Assembly (NCBI RefSeq): GCF_004664715.2
Contig: NC_051065.1
Span: 147,137,487 to 147,201,486, forward strand
DNA length: 64,000 nt
DNA from: Peromyscus leucopus
Taxonomy: Eukaryota; Chordata; Mammalia; Rodentia; Cricetidae
Direction: 5' to 3'
In this document: in pieces, positions 34,425 to 48,035 of the stretch
Position numbering within the stretch: position 1 is the first letter of the stretch
Layout: each line of letters begins with the position of its first letter
Translations under genes and position numbers: made by a program
Notes under the pieces: model-generated
Told to the model about the DNA's origin: nothing
Database searches by the model: none
The model's input: only the letters and a program-made list of their open reading frames with translations

Positions 34425-34974
34425 AATATTTCAAGAGAACTGGCTCATGGTCACCCTCAATCTTGGAAGTCTGCAAGCTGCTATGTAAACAAGCCAGGAC
34501 ATTCTAAGGTATTATATGAAGGTGAGTCACACTGTTAGTCATTCTAGCTGGCTGCCTCTTCTCGGAAGCTGAGGTGCCTGAACTGGTAACTGACCACATA
34601 CACATGTCTAAGTTTAGCTAGGACCAGAGAAGTCACTTAGTGGAGATCAGCCTAAACTGACAAACCACAGAAGCATAAGATAAGTAAGACATTGTCTTAG
34701 CTTCTTAAGTTTATGCTTGTATACTAAGCAGAAAATCATACTTGATTAAAAAAATAATATTTAGAAGAAAGAACTAAATTTTTCATAATGGGGCACAACA
34801 CAAGCTCTGCATCCCCCTATGTCTACCTAGGGAAATATCATTTCTTCTTCACTTAGAAATGTGTACTTCAGCCATTCAAGCTTCTGTCTCCCACCTCTGT
34901 GACATTCTTGGTACACACAGTTCTAGACATAGTCTCTTCTAGGAAATCTGTGTCAACACGAGACTTTCTGGACA

Positions 34975-35115
34975 ATGTTGTAGACACTAGTCCATTTTTC
35001 TTCATTTTTTTAGACATAGATTTTTACATACTCCAGGCTAGCTCCACACTTGCTGTCCTCCTGTCTTAACATCCGGCATAGCTGGATAGTAGGGGTGTGC
35101 TACTGTACCTGGCCA
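34975..35115 (-). mobile_element. Old B1/ID-type SINE (inverted copy)
   Basis: Counterpart of 11624-11745, ending 'gtactgtacctggcc' type sequence near 35115. Confidence 0.55.
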
Positions 35116-35801
35116 ACACTGATTTGTTCACTCTCCTCTAAGATTCTGGAGAACAGAGTCCATGTTCTTCCTGGACTCTGTCTGACACATTGTATGACAT
35201 ACAGTAAATGGCTACTACTTGGTTAAAATGAATGAGTAAAACACCCTAAATACACTAGTTTGCATGCATTTTAAATTTTTCAGAAATTCTCAAAACTTTG
35301 ATGAGCAGAAATCCACACATTTGCTCATTTGGCTTCTATATTTCACATAATCCTGGCATGACAGAAGCAATTAGGAATTAGCTGAAGAACACTTCTTGGA
35401 TAATTTCTTCTTAGCTCCTCTTATCCACAAGCTTATCCCAAGATGAAGGAGCCCTATACACATACAGCGTGTATATACATACAGCTTGATTTCTCAGTGC
35501 GAATGAGAAAAAATAGAAAAAAGAATAGATTTGACCTCCTAGTCTAACAAAGACAACACTCCCCAGAGTTCACTCCACAAGTCCACATAAATACACTTCA
35601 GTTTCTCTAATGAGAATGATTTCATTTTTTCCAAGACAATAGCTAAATCCAAGGACAAAGTAAAAGCCACAATGTAAGCCCATGGTTTATTTTCCCCCAA
35701 ACAATATTTCTTCTTTATACTCTGTTAAATGCCAGGTGCTACAGTGGAAACTCTCTTCACCTGAGGCAGACATTGTCTATTGATTCATCTGGGATACTTA
35801 C

Positions 35802-35921
35802 AGATAAAAGCAACCAAAAATGAGATTGCCAACAGGAGGAAAAGTGTCATCAGTGATATAAACAACAGTGAGGGGCAACCACCAGGCTTACTTAGATGAG
35901 GGGTGGGCTTCATTTTGGGAG
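35802..35921 (-). CDS. Clec4a-like: Clec4a/DCIR-like exon 2 (membrane anchor), second copy
   Basis: Minus strand, 120 nt, donor 'gtaagt' at 35801-35796 and acceptor 'ttccag' beginning above 35921. By direct reading it is the same as the left copy: 'KPGGCPSLLFISLM' and 'FLLLAISFLVAFI'. Intact splice sites and phase 1 at both ends. It encodes the signal-anchor segment of a type II C-type lectin receptor. Confidence 0.85.
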
Positions 35922-36220
35922 CTGGAAGGAGAACCATATTCATTTCATGAGTATTAAGTTTCATCCTTGTTTCTGCTTTTCCTCCCTCCCCATCTCCGTA
36001 TTCTCTATGTCACATAATTACTAATAGTTTAAACATTTAAAATAATAAGAAAATAATGTCCATTGGAAAATCTGTACAAAATCCATAAAAATACACATAG
36101 TATTGAAATAACTGGTATTAATATTTTGAGATATGAAAAATAATTGAATATATATCCACAAAAACTCTTTGATCAAATCCTTTCAGCAAGTTCTCTTTGG
36201 TGATGGAGATGTAATGGACT

Positions 36221-36347
36221 AGGATCTCACTATGTAGATCAGGCTGGTCTGCAACTCAATATGTAGACCAGGCTGGCCCCAAATCCTCGGTGATCCTCCT
36301 GCCTCTGCCTCCGGAGTGCTGGAATTACACCGCACTGGCCCTTTCAG
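36221..36347 (-). mobile_element. Old B1-like SINE (inverted copy)
   Basis: Counterpart of 10394-10520 in intron 1. Confidence 0.7.
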
Positions 36348-37120
36348 CAAATTTTAAAGGATGTACATATAGTATGTTTTCCCACATAAAAACACAACAT
36401 AAGTACTGTCATCTGCCTGTGACTTTCCTTTTACACTGTCTTGTAGGTACATTTTCACGTCACCTTGTTTTCTTGGTGTTCTTTACTGTGGTTGCAGCAG
36501 GATATATTCTAATACCTTCCAGACTGTCTGAACATTAAAGACACATATACAATAAAAGGTAAATATCTCTAATCATATTCCACTTCTTTAGCATATGGTC
36601 AGTCTGCTAGTCACTGGCTCAAGACTGGAAACCATTTGCTAGATGAAGGTAAATTTAGTGAAGGGCAACTGCCTACCGAGGGAGAGGCTCTGCTTTGATC
36701 TATAGTAAAAAAGAAAAAGCTCCTTCAAGATAAGAGCTCCACACAGAAATGGTTTTCATAAAGTTACAATATACTATCAAGTATAGAGGGGGAAAGCTCA
36801 ATATTGAAAAGTATGATTTCAGTTTATGTTCATTTTTATAAAGCAGGAAATGCTATATACAATATATATTTACAAGAGTGCAAGATATAAGGTATAGTTT
36901 CTGTAAATGGCAAGAGCAAAAACCATGCCAAGCAAGCTTTTCTTTCCCACTAGAAAACTCTACAACCCTTAAAGTCACTCTACAAAAAATTCAATCCCCT
37001 GAGACTCCAGTAAAATCCCAGGCATGAGCACTGAGAGGATTAGTAACCAACATCACCCATAGTTTATTATTGACTCTTCCTTTATCCTTCCCCCAACATT
37101 AAGTCCAGATTTTTTTTTAC

Positions 37121-37208
37121 CTGTAGCAGAATCTGAGTAGGTGCCTGAGGAGTTGGATTCATTCTTGAATTTCACTTCTGCATAGGTGATTTCAGAAACA
37201 CACCTCAT
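37121..37208 (-). CDS. Clec4a-like: Clec4a/DCIR-like exon 1 (ITIM tail), second copy
   Basis: Minus strand, ATG at 37208-37206, 88 nt to the donor. Gives the same 'MRCVSEITYAEVKFKNES' start with the ITIM 'ITYAEV'. The intron begins 'gtaaaaaaaaat' with one more A than the left copy. Upstream, 49 bp present at 9368-9416 are missing here (junction near 37316). As in the left copy, no lectin-domain exon follows before the contig end. Confidence 0.85.
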
Positions 37209-38288
37209 CTCCTGCCTAAAACTCGTGGTATGTGAGAACCAAACACAGCGATAAATTGTCATATCACACAATTATATATGAGAAGAGGTATTTCCAGATG
37301 GGATATCCCATATGAGAATCTTCAAACACCAAATTAAGAATTGTAGCGTCTGAACCTACTCAGCACGATATGCAAATACTATAAAGAGGGAACTCAAAGG
37401 GGGAAGGAAAGAATTAGGAAGGAGGGGAGAAGAGGAACCATGCTGTGAGAAAACTCTGTCCTAAGACACTCTGCAGCAAACATAAGTTCATGTGCATCTG
37501 TATGCAAACGTGGTTTCTGGCAAACTGGACAACGTGAGCAAACACTTAAGGCACGACAACATCCATTTTGACTGAACAGCCAAGTTCTGACACCACATTC
37601 TAGATGACCATTGGCCCCTCACCATTGTGTGGGCTCCCACTTCCCACTCAGCTGCCTCCAGCAGAGGGAAGGCAAAGCTCACATCCTGTTTTTTTCTGAA
37701 GCTGCTCCTCTGAGCTCTGCTTCCCACTGTCTTCATAACTCAGTCATGGGCACTCACCACTCACTGAGCCACTGGCCACATCCTGACACAGCTCTGGTTA
37801 GCAGCTGTGGGAGGAGGCTGTCTCTCTCCTCATGCCTCTCTTCCCTTGATCCCTGCACTGCTCAGCACCATCCTTGATCCTTTTGGTTTCACAGCACTGT
37901 TGCAAACTGTTGGGAGAATTAATCGATCACACTGTACCAGAGGGGAAACTTAAACTAGTTGCTAAAAATGGGATCATTTGAGTTCCTCCTGTAGACATTG
38001 TCCAGCTCATACCCACATGCTCATCCTCCAACTCTTCCAAACACTTCACTTCTTAAAATCTCCTCTAGCCACTCCCATGTTCATACACATAACACGGCCC
38101 ACACACACACATACTTTACCCATGCTTAGGCTACCCTATGCAACATTATGAGCCTCTGAATCCCAACTCACTATGGAGCCAATACTCTGCACAGGTGCCC
38201 TCTTAACCCTTCCAAATGCCCAGTTCCTCCATCAGAACCCTCTCCTAACCTATTTGCAGTTCTGACTCCCCACAGAAGTGACCTAATT

Positions 38289-38590
38289 GTGGGAGCCTGT
38301 TCTCGGGTTCCTGGTTCCTCGTGGCTTTACCCAGCAGGTCTGTATAGAGGATGATTAGGACCACGGACCTGAGTGCAGGTGTCTGAGATGGTCTGCACTT
38401 GGCTGTGCTGGGGGAGGAGGTCTTTTGCTCCACCCCTTAGCATCTCTATAAAACCCTGGGGCAGAGACAGTCGGGGCCACTGGAAAAGGTTCCAGGCCCT
38501 CTCGAGGCTATCCTTTATTTTCTATCTGTTTATCTCTGCAAGATTCTCCACTATAAATCCTTCTATCTAATATTTCCTGCTGCTCACACT
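38289..38590 (+). mobile_element. Probable solo LTR (ERVL/MaLR-like), inverted copy
   Basis: 'tgtgggagcctgttctcggg' start, 'ctctataaaaccctgg' TATA-like block at about 38446. Counterpart of 8095-8403. Confidence 0.5.
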
Positions 38591-39213
38591 CAAGAAAAAC
38601 TCTAGGAGCTGTAGAGTTGGTGGGTAAATGCCTCACACCTAATGAGTTGTATTCTCCTCACCATGCTGGAGCACAGACTCCCTACAAGTGACCATTCCAT
38701 AGCATAGCTGCCCTCCTCACCTCTCAGGCTCTGAGGTCTCACACCAGACTGCTGCTTGGAGACTCTCTCCTGAATCCAGCCACTTTCTCACCAGCATGCT
38801 CACATTCCCCTCACTGCTTGGGCTCCAGTTCTACTGTCAAGCCAACCCTTAGCATGGTCACCCAGACCCTGGGGCAGACCATTGCTGCCCCACACCTGAC
38901 CCTTCCACAGACACTTCCTTGCCCTCCCTACACCATTCTTTATTCAGTAAGGTACTAAGTAACTGAGGTACCACAAGGAGGGAAATAAGATATGATAGAA
39001 AATGAAGTCCTGTGTAATTATTGAATCTATCGAGTATTTCCATAGTGATAAATATGCCTACCACACCACTTCACTCCAATCACAGATGCTCAGCGATTTT
39101 ACCCTCTCAGCAAAATATATTTCTAAAATTATCATATCTCTCTCACACACTACAATAAGCGATGCATAATATTCAAGTGGCTTACAACAACAAATATTTC
39201 TCATTTGTGTATG

Positions 39214-39655
39214 TGTGGTGATATTTGCATGTTAATAAAGTTGCCTGGGATCAGAGATAAAATAGCCATTAAGCAGAAGTCTGGTAGTGGTAGCACACGC
39301 CCTTAATCTGATCACAGGGCAGCAGAGTCTCCCTGTAGTCAAGGACACAGCCAAGTGTGGTGACACCAGCCTTTAATCCCAGTACCAACAGAGACCTGGA
39401 GGTCTGTATAGACAGGCAGTGATAAGGAAGTCATGTGGCTGGGCTTAGAGCCAATGAGAAGGCAGAAACAGAAAGGCAGTAAAGACACAAATCAGACAGG
39501 AAGAAGCTCTCTCTGGGAAGCTACTGCTGGTGTAAGCTAAAGCTAGTCGTGGCGATTGCTGTGATCTCTTTGTCTATTTCTTCTGTATTTGGCTCTGTTT
39601 CTTATTTACTAAGACTGTTTAGCCATTTCATCCATATTTGGCACCTATGTGGCAA
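39214..39655 (+). mobile_element. 5' LTR and primer site of the right-arm ERV
   Basis: LTR 39214-39634, then 'tggcacctatgtggcaa' at 39639-39655. Counterpart of 7031-7474. The ERV therefore runs left to right in this arm. Confidence 0.75.
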
Positions 39656-40430
39656 GAATTCATTAATAAAACCATTGGTGGCCTCACAGGCCAGGGGTTA
39701 CATTCCCAGGCCTGGCCGGAGCTATAAGCAATCCAGCTGCATGCAGTCAGAGCTGCACTTGACAGTAGCCACAAGTGGTTATACACAGCTAGAGCTGCTT
39801 GTGGCCAGATTGCCAACTCATGTGGTTGGAGCTTAAGGGAACTGGAGCTTGAGCCGGAATTGGCTCAAGCAGGAGCACATGGCCTGGGACTTTTACCTTT
39901 TAGCCAGAAAACATGGCTGGATATGGCTTTTAGCTTTTTTCTCCTCTCCTGGTAAATAGTAGGCTCTCTCTCCCTCTCCCTCTCCTCTCCCTCTCCCTCT
40001 CCCTCCCTTCTCCCCTTCCCTCTCCCTCTCCCTCTTCCCTCTCCCTTCCCTCTCCCTCTCTCTCTCTGCAACCAGGCTAGGTAGTCTTTTTGAAATTTTC
40101 TCAGACTTCTACTGTTCTACGCAGATTTGGTAAGTCAATTAAGATATCAGATATCTTAAAGGGAGACATTACTTAAAAGAGAAAAATTTTTCCCACGTTA
40201 AAAAAGTGGGAAATATTTTTACAATGGAGGGATATTGATCTTTATCTGATAAAACATTAGGCAGTCTGAAAAATGGAACAATTACATGAAAAGATTAATG
40301 TTGATGGGATGTAATGTAACATCAATTATGCATATTATTTGTTTACTTATTAAATTGTAAATTTTACAATTTAAAAGATAGTCAATTTAAGTGCCAAGAT
40401 AAAAGCTTTAGAAAAAACCTGTTTAAAATG
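39656..40430 (+). mobile_element. ERV leader with purine/pyrimidine microsatellite
   Basis: Counterpart of 6301-7030. The pyrimidine-rich repeat at about 39963-40075 is a rearranged version of the GA tract in the left arm. Confidence 0.6.
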
Positions 40431-43400
40431 AATTATAGAGAAACTCAGACTCAGACAAAAGAATTTAAGGGTGAAATTATTTCTTGATTGGATTATAAGG
40501 TTACAGAAAGACAGCCTGTTTTCAAACAATCAAACTTAATTTATCCAGTAACCATACAGCAACTACCTAATGAAGGGCATGTACAAACTAATTGGACTCC
40601 AGTTGAAATGTTAGATTTAAGGAGGTTTAAGGAGGCTAGTATCTTATGGCATACATTCTCCATTTGTAAAGCAAATGTCAAACTTCTGCGTCAACTTGTG
40701 ATAGGATTAATCCTCAAGACTGGAAAGAATTAGTAACTGCTGTCCTGGAAACCAGAGCACATCTGCAGTGGCCAGATGTGGTACAGAAATGAGGCTGGAG
40801 ACCATAGGAAGTCAATGGAGAGCTAAAGGTGTGGAAATTTCCCAGGATCAGCTTCTTGGAGAAGGCCAATATATTTAAATACAAAGACAATATTTATATG
40901 ATAACCAAATCTTAATTCTATGCTGCAGGGCAGCCATGAATGCATGGGACATAATTGAGAGAAGCAGGAAAGAAAATTGAGTCATTCACAAAAGTTATAC
41001 AGGGCCTGAAACAATCCTTCATGAATTTCCTACAAAGGCTATCTTTTAGCAATAAAGAGAATGGTCCCAAAATTCAGAAGCTAGACAGATAATAATTGAA
41101 TCTTTGGCTTTGAGAACATGAATGCCAGCATGCAAAAGAACATTTAGGCTGTTAAAGGCAAGATCTGCTCCCTTGTAGGATTGGATAATGAACAAAATTT
41201 AATTCTGAGTCTCATGACCATGTTGATATGTGGATAGGAGAAGCAATTTCAAAAGTTTTTGAAGAATGTCAGATGTTTTGGGTATGGAAAGCAAGGTCAT
41301 TTGAAAATGGGAATGTAAACAGGGGCTTCCTAGAAAGAATTTTTATTTCCAGGAACAGCAACAGAATCCCCCTCCTTTCTGGAGTATACAGAAGGTGTGG
41401 AAATGGTAAACAATGGACCAATGAATATAGATCAACAAGGGACAGACCAAAGTAATCCTTTGCCTCTGTCCTCAGGAAACTCCCATAGGGGCCTCAGGCA
41501 GGCCCCCACAGCAAAATCCAGTTCAGACATTTCCTGCCATCATAGAAGAAATACACCCTACTCAGTGCAATTAAAATAACAAATGCCCATTGGAATAAAC
41601 CAGGCTGCTTGGGGTGAATAGAACAGCTGAGGTAAGCGAGAAAAATTCAGGAGAACCCATAAAGCAATTTTTTTTGCAAACTTCTATAAATGAACAAAGA
41701 CTAAAATTAAAAATACTAATAAATGATGTTTTGTTGTCTGGTTTAGTAGACACAGGTGCAGATGTGACAATAATTGCACCAGAACTTTGGCATCCAACTT
41801 GGCCTCTTCAGGTGGTAAACGTTCAGCGGTTAGGGCTGGAACATTATCTCAAGTGAAACAGAGTGCAAGATCGCTCAAATGTATTGGTCCAGAAGGACAG
41901 AAAGGAAAATTAAAGCCATATGTGGCTAACATAACTATGATTTTATGGGGACGAGACCTATTACAACAATGGAATACTCAGATTAACATCCCTCCAACCT
42001 CAGAAACAAATCATAAATTAACACATGTTTCTGAGAGAAATATTAGAAGGTATTATTCTAATGAATGGTCACCAGCCATCCAGATTGCACAAGAACAAGG
42101 CACAACTGATGATCTTTAAAAGACATCAACAGTTCTACCTTTAAAATAGTTAACAGACAAGCCTTGTATGGGTTCAACAATGGCCTTTAACAGAGAAAAC
42201 TACAGTCTTTAGAAGAGCTGGTACAGTAGCAGTTTAAATGCTCAGCATATTGAAGAATCAACGAGCCCTTAGAATTCTGTATTTGTTAATAAAAAGAAAT
42301 GCGGTAAATGGGGAATGGTAACAGACCTTACAGCAATTAATGAAGTATTTGAGCCAATGGGCTCTCTACAATCTGGAATTCCTTTGTCTACTCTATTACC
42401 TAAAGAATGGCCTCTTATAGGTATCAATTTAAAAGGTTGTTCTTTTCAATACTCTTACAAGGAAAAGACAGAGAAAGATTTGCCTTCACAGGTACCTACT
42501 TATAATAATTCTCAACAGTTAAGAGATATCAATGGAGGGTTCTCCCACAGGGAATGTTGAATAGCCTAACCCTGTGCCAATATTTTGTACAACAGCCATT
42601 GGAAGTGATATGTAAAAAAATTTTCCTAAATCTATAATTTATCATTATATGGATGATATTTTACTAGCTGACTCAAATGTAGCTACTTTAGAAAAGAATG
42701 TTTGAAAGAAGTAAAGAAAATTTTGCCTTGCTGGGGATTACAAATTGCTCCTGAAAAGATACTAAGAGGAGATTCTATCAATTATTTAGGATATAAAATA
42801 GAGCTATAAAAAATTAGACCCCAAAAGGTGCAAATTAGGAAAGATCGATTACAGACTCTTAATGACTTTCAAAGATTATTTGAAGACATATTTCATATAC
42901 AATCAATTGCTGGGGTAAAAAATGATGAACTGAGTAATTTGTTCAAAACCTTTAGAAGGTGTCAAGGACTTAAATAGTCCAAGAGAATTATCACCTGAAG
43001 CTGAGAAAGAATTGGCCTTCATTGGAAAGAAGTACAGGAAGGACTCGGGGATCTTATCAATCCAAAGCTGGATTGCATTTTGACTATTTTACCCTCTAGG
43101 GATTCTCCTACAGGAATTTTAATGCAGAATGAAGATATTATATTGGAATGGATTTTTATACAAATAAACAGAGTAAAAATTAAAAACTTATGTGGAAAAG
43201 ATCTCTGACTTTATTTAAAAGGAAAATTGAGACTTCGTCAATTAGCAGGAATAGACCCAGCAGAAATTGTCGTACCTTTAACTAAGGAGGACATTGAAAA
43301 ATTATGGGCAGAAAGTGAACCTTGGCAAAGAGCTTGTGTAGTGGGTAGCCATTTCAGTTTTGGTCTGGAAGTTCTAACCTATTGGGGGCTTCGGTACAAG

Positions 43401-43477
43401 GTAGGGCCAACAGAGGCCCTGAAGACCGCAGGAGCGGCGCTTCCAGAATGTAATCACCTTCTCTTAGTTCCCTGAAA
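40431..43477 (+). pseudogene. gag-pro-pol: ERV gag-pro-pol remnant, inverted copy with many indels
   Basis: Same order as the left arm: capsid (from 40488), nucleocapsid (41228 onward, knuckle Cys to Tyr also present), protease with 'LVDTGADVTI' (about 41740-41780), RT with YMDD (about 42647-42660) and connection segments to 43477. Frames are shorter than in the left copy because of extra single-base insertions and deletions, for example near 40771, 40796, 40961 and 41835. Several lie in short homopolymers. No integrase is reached before homology stops. Confidence 0.82.
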
Positions 43478-44060
43478 CTCACTGTAGATATTACTCGCTA
43501 AATAAACAGTAAACTAAAAAAGAGAAAACTCGATATACACGATGTTCTCCAGAGAATCATTATAACCAAGAGATCAGCCATTGACGACCCATCAAACTTT
43601 GTCTTCCCCCTATATGTACCTTTAAACTAGTTTATGAACGCAAATAATTCGCCTTCAATTTTGGAATAAAAAAGCGCGTTTACCCCCCACATTTAATAGA
43701 TTAAAAACCATTCATGGTATTTAACCCCTTATTTATTATATACCTATTAAAAACGGGTGGCAGTTGCTTTTTTTCTCTAATACAAAATTTATTCAGCCAA
43801 AGTTTATCCTTCTGTTTCAAAAGGGCAGGCTTCAAATGCATTTTGTTAGAAATTTTATAGGGGACGATTTTTTCACGGATGCAAGATTAACCTAAAATTG
43901 TAACAAAATAGGAGGTTCTTCATTTTGCTTCCCCACTCCCTCAAAAGACTTCCCTCCCCGCCACCTGATTATTACATTGTCTCCGAACTTTGTTTCCCCC
44001 TATATTGACAACATTGGGTACCCTTTTTCTAAATAAGGCTTCACCCTAGCAAAAAAGTAT
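43478..44060. other. Unalignable, probably corrupted contig end
   Basis: Homology to the left arm (3251 downward) breaks off here except for islands such as 'gttctccagagaa' and 'gtcttcccc'. The sequence is AT-rich with many homopolymers. It holds a near-repeat 'aactttgtcttccccctata' (about 43595) and 'aactttgtttccccctata' (about 43987). This looks like low-quality consensus at a read or contig end. Confidence 0.55.
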
Positions 44061-44560
44061 NNNNNNNNNNNNNNNNNNNNNNNNNNNNNNNNNNNNNNNN
44101 NNNNNNNNNNNNNNNNNNNNNNNNNNNNNNNNNNNNNNNNNNNNNNNNNNNNNNNNNNNNNNNNNNNNNNNNNNNNNNNNNNNNNNNNNNNNNNNNNNNN
44201 NNNNNNNNNNNNNNNNNNNNNNNNNNNNNNNNNNNNNNNNNNNNNNNNNNNNNNNNNNNNNNNNNNNNNNNNNNNNNNNNNNNNNNNNNNNNNNNNNNNN
44301 NNNNNNNNNNNNNNNNNNNNNNNNNNNNNNNNNNNNNNNNNNNNNNNNNNNNNNNNNNNNNNNNNNNNNNNNNNNNNNNNNNNNNNNNNNNNNNNNNNNN
44401 NNNNNNNNNNNNNNNNNNNNNNNNNNNNNNNNNNNNNNNNNNNNNNNNNNNNNNNNNNNNNNNNNNNNNNNNNNNNNNNNNNNNNNNNNNNNNNNNNNNN
44501 NNNNNNNNNNNNNNNNNNNNNNNNNNNNNNNNNNNNNNNNNNNNNNNNNNNNNNNNNNNN
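44061..44560. other. Assembly gap, 500 N
   Basis: Exactly 500 N, same size as the first gap. Real size unknown. Confidence 1.
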
Positions 44561-45120
44561 GCAGTTTTTTATATGGCTTCATTTATCCAAATAGCTAAAA
44601 CCTAAAGGAGGCAAAGATGAACCTAGACAAATATTACTGTGAACTGAGTAGACCTTAGGAATTTATAAATCTTGATTATCAAATACACCTTATTTATCAA
44701 GCCTATGTTACTTATCATTTCCTAGCAGCTTGGTGTTAACCTGTATGGGAGTAGGTAGAGTTATCATTCTACAGTGGTGGGGATTTTTCCAAAAAATTAT
44801 TTGTTTAAACAGGCTGCTGTTTTATACATTTTTGTCCTTCAAAGCCCGCACAGAATTTCCCAAAGGGAAAGGTATAAGGAAACTCTCATAAAACACGGTG
44901 AGAATCGCTAAAAATTAAAGTAAAAGGTGCTGGAGAATTGTGATCTGCAAAGTCGAAATGCTGGAACTTTGTCAAGCAGCAATGGTCATCATGCGGTCCA
45001 CAGTGAAAAACTCAAGCAACTTCCCACATATATGCTGTTTATAATTCAAAAGAAGTCACATACTGACCGTTTCAAGAGACTATGGAAAGTGACCGTTCTG
45101 ACCTTTTAAGTCATGTGTAA
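44561..45120. other. No recognisable feature
   Basis: AT-rich start of contig 3 with no similarity that I can identify to contig 1 or 2. Some of it may also be low-quality sequence. Confidence 0.4.
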
Positions 45121-45792
<672 letters not shown>

Positions 45793-45918
45793 GGGCTGTT
45801 CTGACCAAATAATAAGGTAGCTACCTGGTATAGGCCAATATAAACCAACAACCCAACTCAGATGTGCTGACTAAAATCTGGTACCCCATTTCTACACATG
45901 AATATATTTTTTTGGGGG

Positions 45919-46051
45919 TGGGGGGTGTTTTCGAGACAGGGTCTCTGTGTAGCTTTGTGCCTTTCCTGGAACTCACTCTGTAGACCAGGCTGGCCTCGAA
46001 CTCACAGAGATCCGCCTGCCTCTGCCTCCCGAGTGCTGGGATTAAAGGTGT
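45919..46051 (-). mobile_element. B1 SINE
   Basis: Antisense B1, 'gtagctttgtgcctttcctgg' form, with a G/T-rich tail. Confidence 0.9.
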
Positions 46052-48019
46052 GCTTGATCAAAGACAAGCACATGGAAGAATATACATTAAATTAGTGGGA
46101 TAATTTTCTCCCAGCCATTTGGTAATGTCCAAGAAGCTAAAGGATACATTTTTTCCAGTTTCCTATGTACAACTGAAATATTACAAAACATATGAATTTT
46201 GCAGCTAAGAAAATGATGCTTTAAAAACATAAATGTGAGGAAATATCTGTGTAACTGAACACAGACGTGCTATCTACAGATAGTAGTGATGCTCGTCTCA
46301 CAGAATCAGGTGGTCTTGGCTGATAGAATAGATGTCAAGTCAGATCTCAATCACACTTGGAGTGTGTGTCTCTCTTGCTTCCTGGTTTTGAGTACAGAAG
46401 CACTGAAGGCATGATACTTGGTGTGGTCACACCACCTTAAAATCCTGAGTGGCAGCTCTGAGGACACAGGAGGAGGTTAGAGTGGACAAAAGTGACCCTC
46501 TCCTAAAAATATAGAATTGGAACTGTTGTGCCCAGATCGTGACCCCCAGAGAGACCACCAAAGACGAGCATGCCGGAATGCAAAAGCAAGTTAATTCTGG
46601 ATATCAAAAGCAATACAAGCCTAGCAGGACTTCGTCCAATACATCAACCCAGTGGAGGCTGGAGAAGCGCCACCTGTCTGCAAGCTCAGTTTTTAAAGGA
46701 AAAGTCACAAGTTACATCATTTAGGGTGCTAGTACAGTACAATTCTGATTGGTCGCTTCTAGGACTTCTAGAAATTACTTCTAAGGAGTGGTTGCCCCAC
46801 CATTTCTCATTGGCTGCCTCAGGTGGGCATTTCTGTGGTCAGTTGCCTGGAAACCAGGAGAGGCATTCCATAATCTAGCAGGCATTACCTCGTGACTATC
46901 TTGTGACTCTGTACTTTTACACTTCCTTGTTTCTGGAATCTGAACTGACTGGTTTCAGTAACTAATGGCCTATTCCTAAAAGGAGAAATCTTAGGCCTTA
47001 GTTTTAGGGTGAAAGCATTTTGGTCTTATTTCTAAGATGGCTCATTTTGGTCTCACAGAACTACAATGTTATCTCACAACTGTGAGAGCCAAGTTACATT
47101 TTAAGTTTTAATTTACTATGCCTAAGAGATCCATGAAACAAAATGCCTCTGATCTGCAGTCCCCTTGCCCAAGGACAAATAGTTCCAGAAATACCGGAAG
47201 CTATTGTTTATGGGAGATAACAAGTCGCATGTTTTCACTCCCCTAAACAAGTTTGTTTGGCCCATCTGTACCACTAAAGCAGTAACTGTTTAAAAACAAT
47301 GTGGAATAATAAAAATAATAAAAATTTTGACTTCCATGCTCACATTTGAATATTTAACATATATTTTTTACATTTTGTATAGGAAAGAATTTGGAACATT
47401 GAAGGGTTGCATCAGACCCTATATCCCACTCAACTCTATCCTTGCAAATGAATATCAGTCCACAGTATGGTCAGAACCAGAATGAGTAACTTAACCCAGA
47501 GTCATAGCTCTTAGGTTATACAAGCCTTCCCCGAATCCTGGAATCCTCCACTGCCTAAATCTCAGTTCCATATTCATTTCTTTCACCTGTTTAGAAAGAG
47601 GTCACAGTCCTCATTTCCTCATTCCTTCAAAACATACTTCCCCCTCACTGAGGGAGAGACAGAGGCCAGGGAGGAAGGCCTGGGGAAGGAAGAGGAGCAT
47701 GCAAGAGGTGAAAATTCAACCACAGATTCTCCTAAACAATGCCTCAGCATTTCTTCTCATGCTCAGTCTTGCTGACTCCAACAGGACTTGCTTCAGCCTT
47801 GCTGACACTTGCAGCTTTCTCCTACCTCCCAGGGCTCTCTTCCCTGCCCCCTGACTTCATTATGAAACAATGCCGGGAACCATGTGGGTGTGCATTCTCT
47901 GAAATTCACACATCTAGCTGTTGTGGCATTCTTGTGCCTAACAGACAAAGAGGTTGAGTAAAAGTTCCAGTCAGAAGCATTTCCTTTGAGCAGCCCACAA
48001 CTGCATAAAAGTTGACCTT
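46052..48019. other. No supported gene; possible LTR fragment at 46520-46900
   Basis: 46520-46900 begins 'cccagatcgtgacccccaga' and contains 'attggtcgcttctagg' and 'cattggctgcctc', CCAAT-type blocks as in LTRs, but I cannot confirm the family. The rest is unremarkable. Confidence 0.35.
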
Positions 48020-48035
48020 AAAAAAGCAACATTTG

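Noticed and set aside
44561..45120. Possible continuation of the left arm beyond the second gap
   Set aside because: No similarity to 1-3250 or to the spacer was seen by eye, so no link between contigs 2 and 3 is claimed.
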